Assembly (NCBI GenBank): GCA_025963955.1
Contig: JAOPZU010000349.1
Span: 1-5,093 of the forward strand
DNA length: 5,093 nucleotides
Source: Solirubrobacterales bacterium
GTDB taxonomy: Bacteria > Actinomycetota > Thermoleophilia > Solirubrobacterales > Solirubrobacteraceae
Direction: 5' to 3'
The notes beneath the pieces were generated by a model. The model made no database searches, was not told where the DNA came from, and saw nothing but the letters and a program-made list of their open reading frames with translations. This document shows positions 4,891-5,093 of this stretch, piece by piece (position 1 is the stretch's first letter; each line of letters starts with the position of its first letter). The translations under genes were made by a program, and so were the position numbers.

Positions 4891-5093
4891 TGGAGCCGGC
4901 GACGTTCCGCGGTACTTCACGCAGCCGTCCGCCCCGGCGAGGAGCGGCGACCGTCTGGGGATGTTCGCGACGAGCCGGCGCGCGGACAAGCTGCGCCGTT
5001 CGACCAACGACCTCTCAGGGGTCCATCCCTCTCTTGGTGGCGGTTGCCTCGCCTTAGATCCGTGCACGTCGGCCGGATGGCACAGCTCGTGGT

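Larger units (their letters stand above)
4835..5093. other. Leader/intergenic region upstream of the STAS gene, no supported gene
   Basis: This 259-base stretch holds the STAS ribosome site and the 11-base homopolymer, and presumably the STAS promoter. I find no convincing -35/-10 pair or GTTT...GGGTA-type SigB box. A short dyad, GACCTC-TCA-GGGGTC, lies at 5009-5023 (one G-T pair). Two edge possibilities remain. A plus-strand gene could begin at the ATG at 5077 (M-A-Q-L-V, running off the window) but has no clear ribosome site. A minus-strand gene could end at the TAA at 5054-5056, with only 12 arginine-rich codons visible. Neither can be decided here. Confidence 0.5.

Noticed and set aside
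4981..5060. Possible riboswitch (CTCTCAGG on the plus strand recalls a glycine riboswitch piece)
   Set aside because: Only the short string matches. The rest of the conserved core and the stem arrangement are missing, and no downstream gene is visible to support it.
4543..5067. Longer minus-strand frame covering the STAS gene and its leader
   Set aside because: It includes a glycine run from the homopolymer and an Arg/Ser/Thr-rich tail. The STAS frame has a real domain and an excellent ribosome site.
1..5093. CRISPR arrays, insertion sequences, tRNA or rRNA genes
   Set aside because: I saw no regularly spaced repeats, terminal inverted repeats with a transposase, or conserved RNA gene signatures.

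Overview
The window is very GC-rich, and every gene uses mostly G/C-ending codons. Long open frames appear on the opposite strand of each gene, as expected from composition alone. This suits a high-GC actinobacterium. The soil class Thermoleophilia (Solirubrobacter/Conexibacter type) is my guess from gene content and style, but no taxonomic marker is present.

Left part (1-3458, plus strand): a tightly packed run of four genes. It holds the C-terminal part of a CgeB-like glycosyltransferase, two complete CgeB-like glycosyltransferases that are paralogues of each other, and a CmoB-like SAM-dependent methyltransferase. All three junctions are 4-base ATGA overlaps (494-497, 1582-1585, 2664-2667), so the genes are almost certainly co-transcribed and translationally coupled. 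The simplest reading is a pathway that builds and then O-methylates a surface glycan or other glycoconjugate. The acceptor and sugars cannot be read from the sequence.

Middle (3459-4051, plus strand): after a 47-base gap with a GC-rich inverted repeat comes a small Fe(II)/2-oxoglutarate dioxygenase of phytanoyl-CoA dioxygenase type with a complete HxD...H...R active site. It may be the last gene of the glycan operon or have its own promoter.

Right part (4048-4834, minus strand): two genes read toward the dioxygenase. The upstream one encodes a STAS-domain anti-sigma-factor antagonist (SpoIIAA/RsbV type). The downstream one encodes a small two-helix membrane protein of the 'low affinity iron permease' family. 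The membrane-protein gene and the dioxygenase gene are convergent and share the four bases CTAG, which carry both stop codons.

Right edge (4835-5093): a 259-base leader or intergenic region with no gene I can support. It contains an 11-base C run (G run on the sense strand of the STAS gene) about 45 bases upstream of the STAS start codon. I see no mobile element, CRISPR array, tRNA or rRNA. The most interesting content is the translationally coupled glycosyltransferase/methyltransferase cassette with a possible dioxygenase tailoring step.
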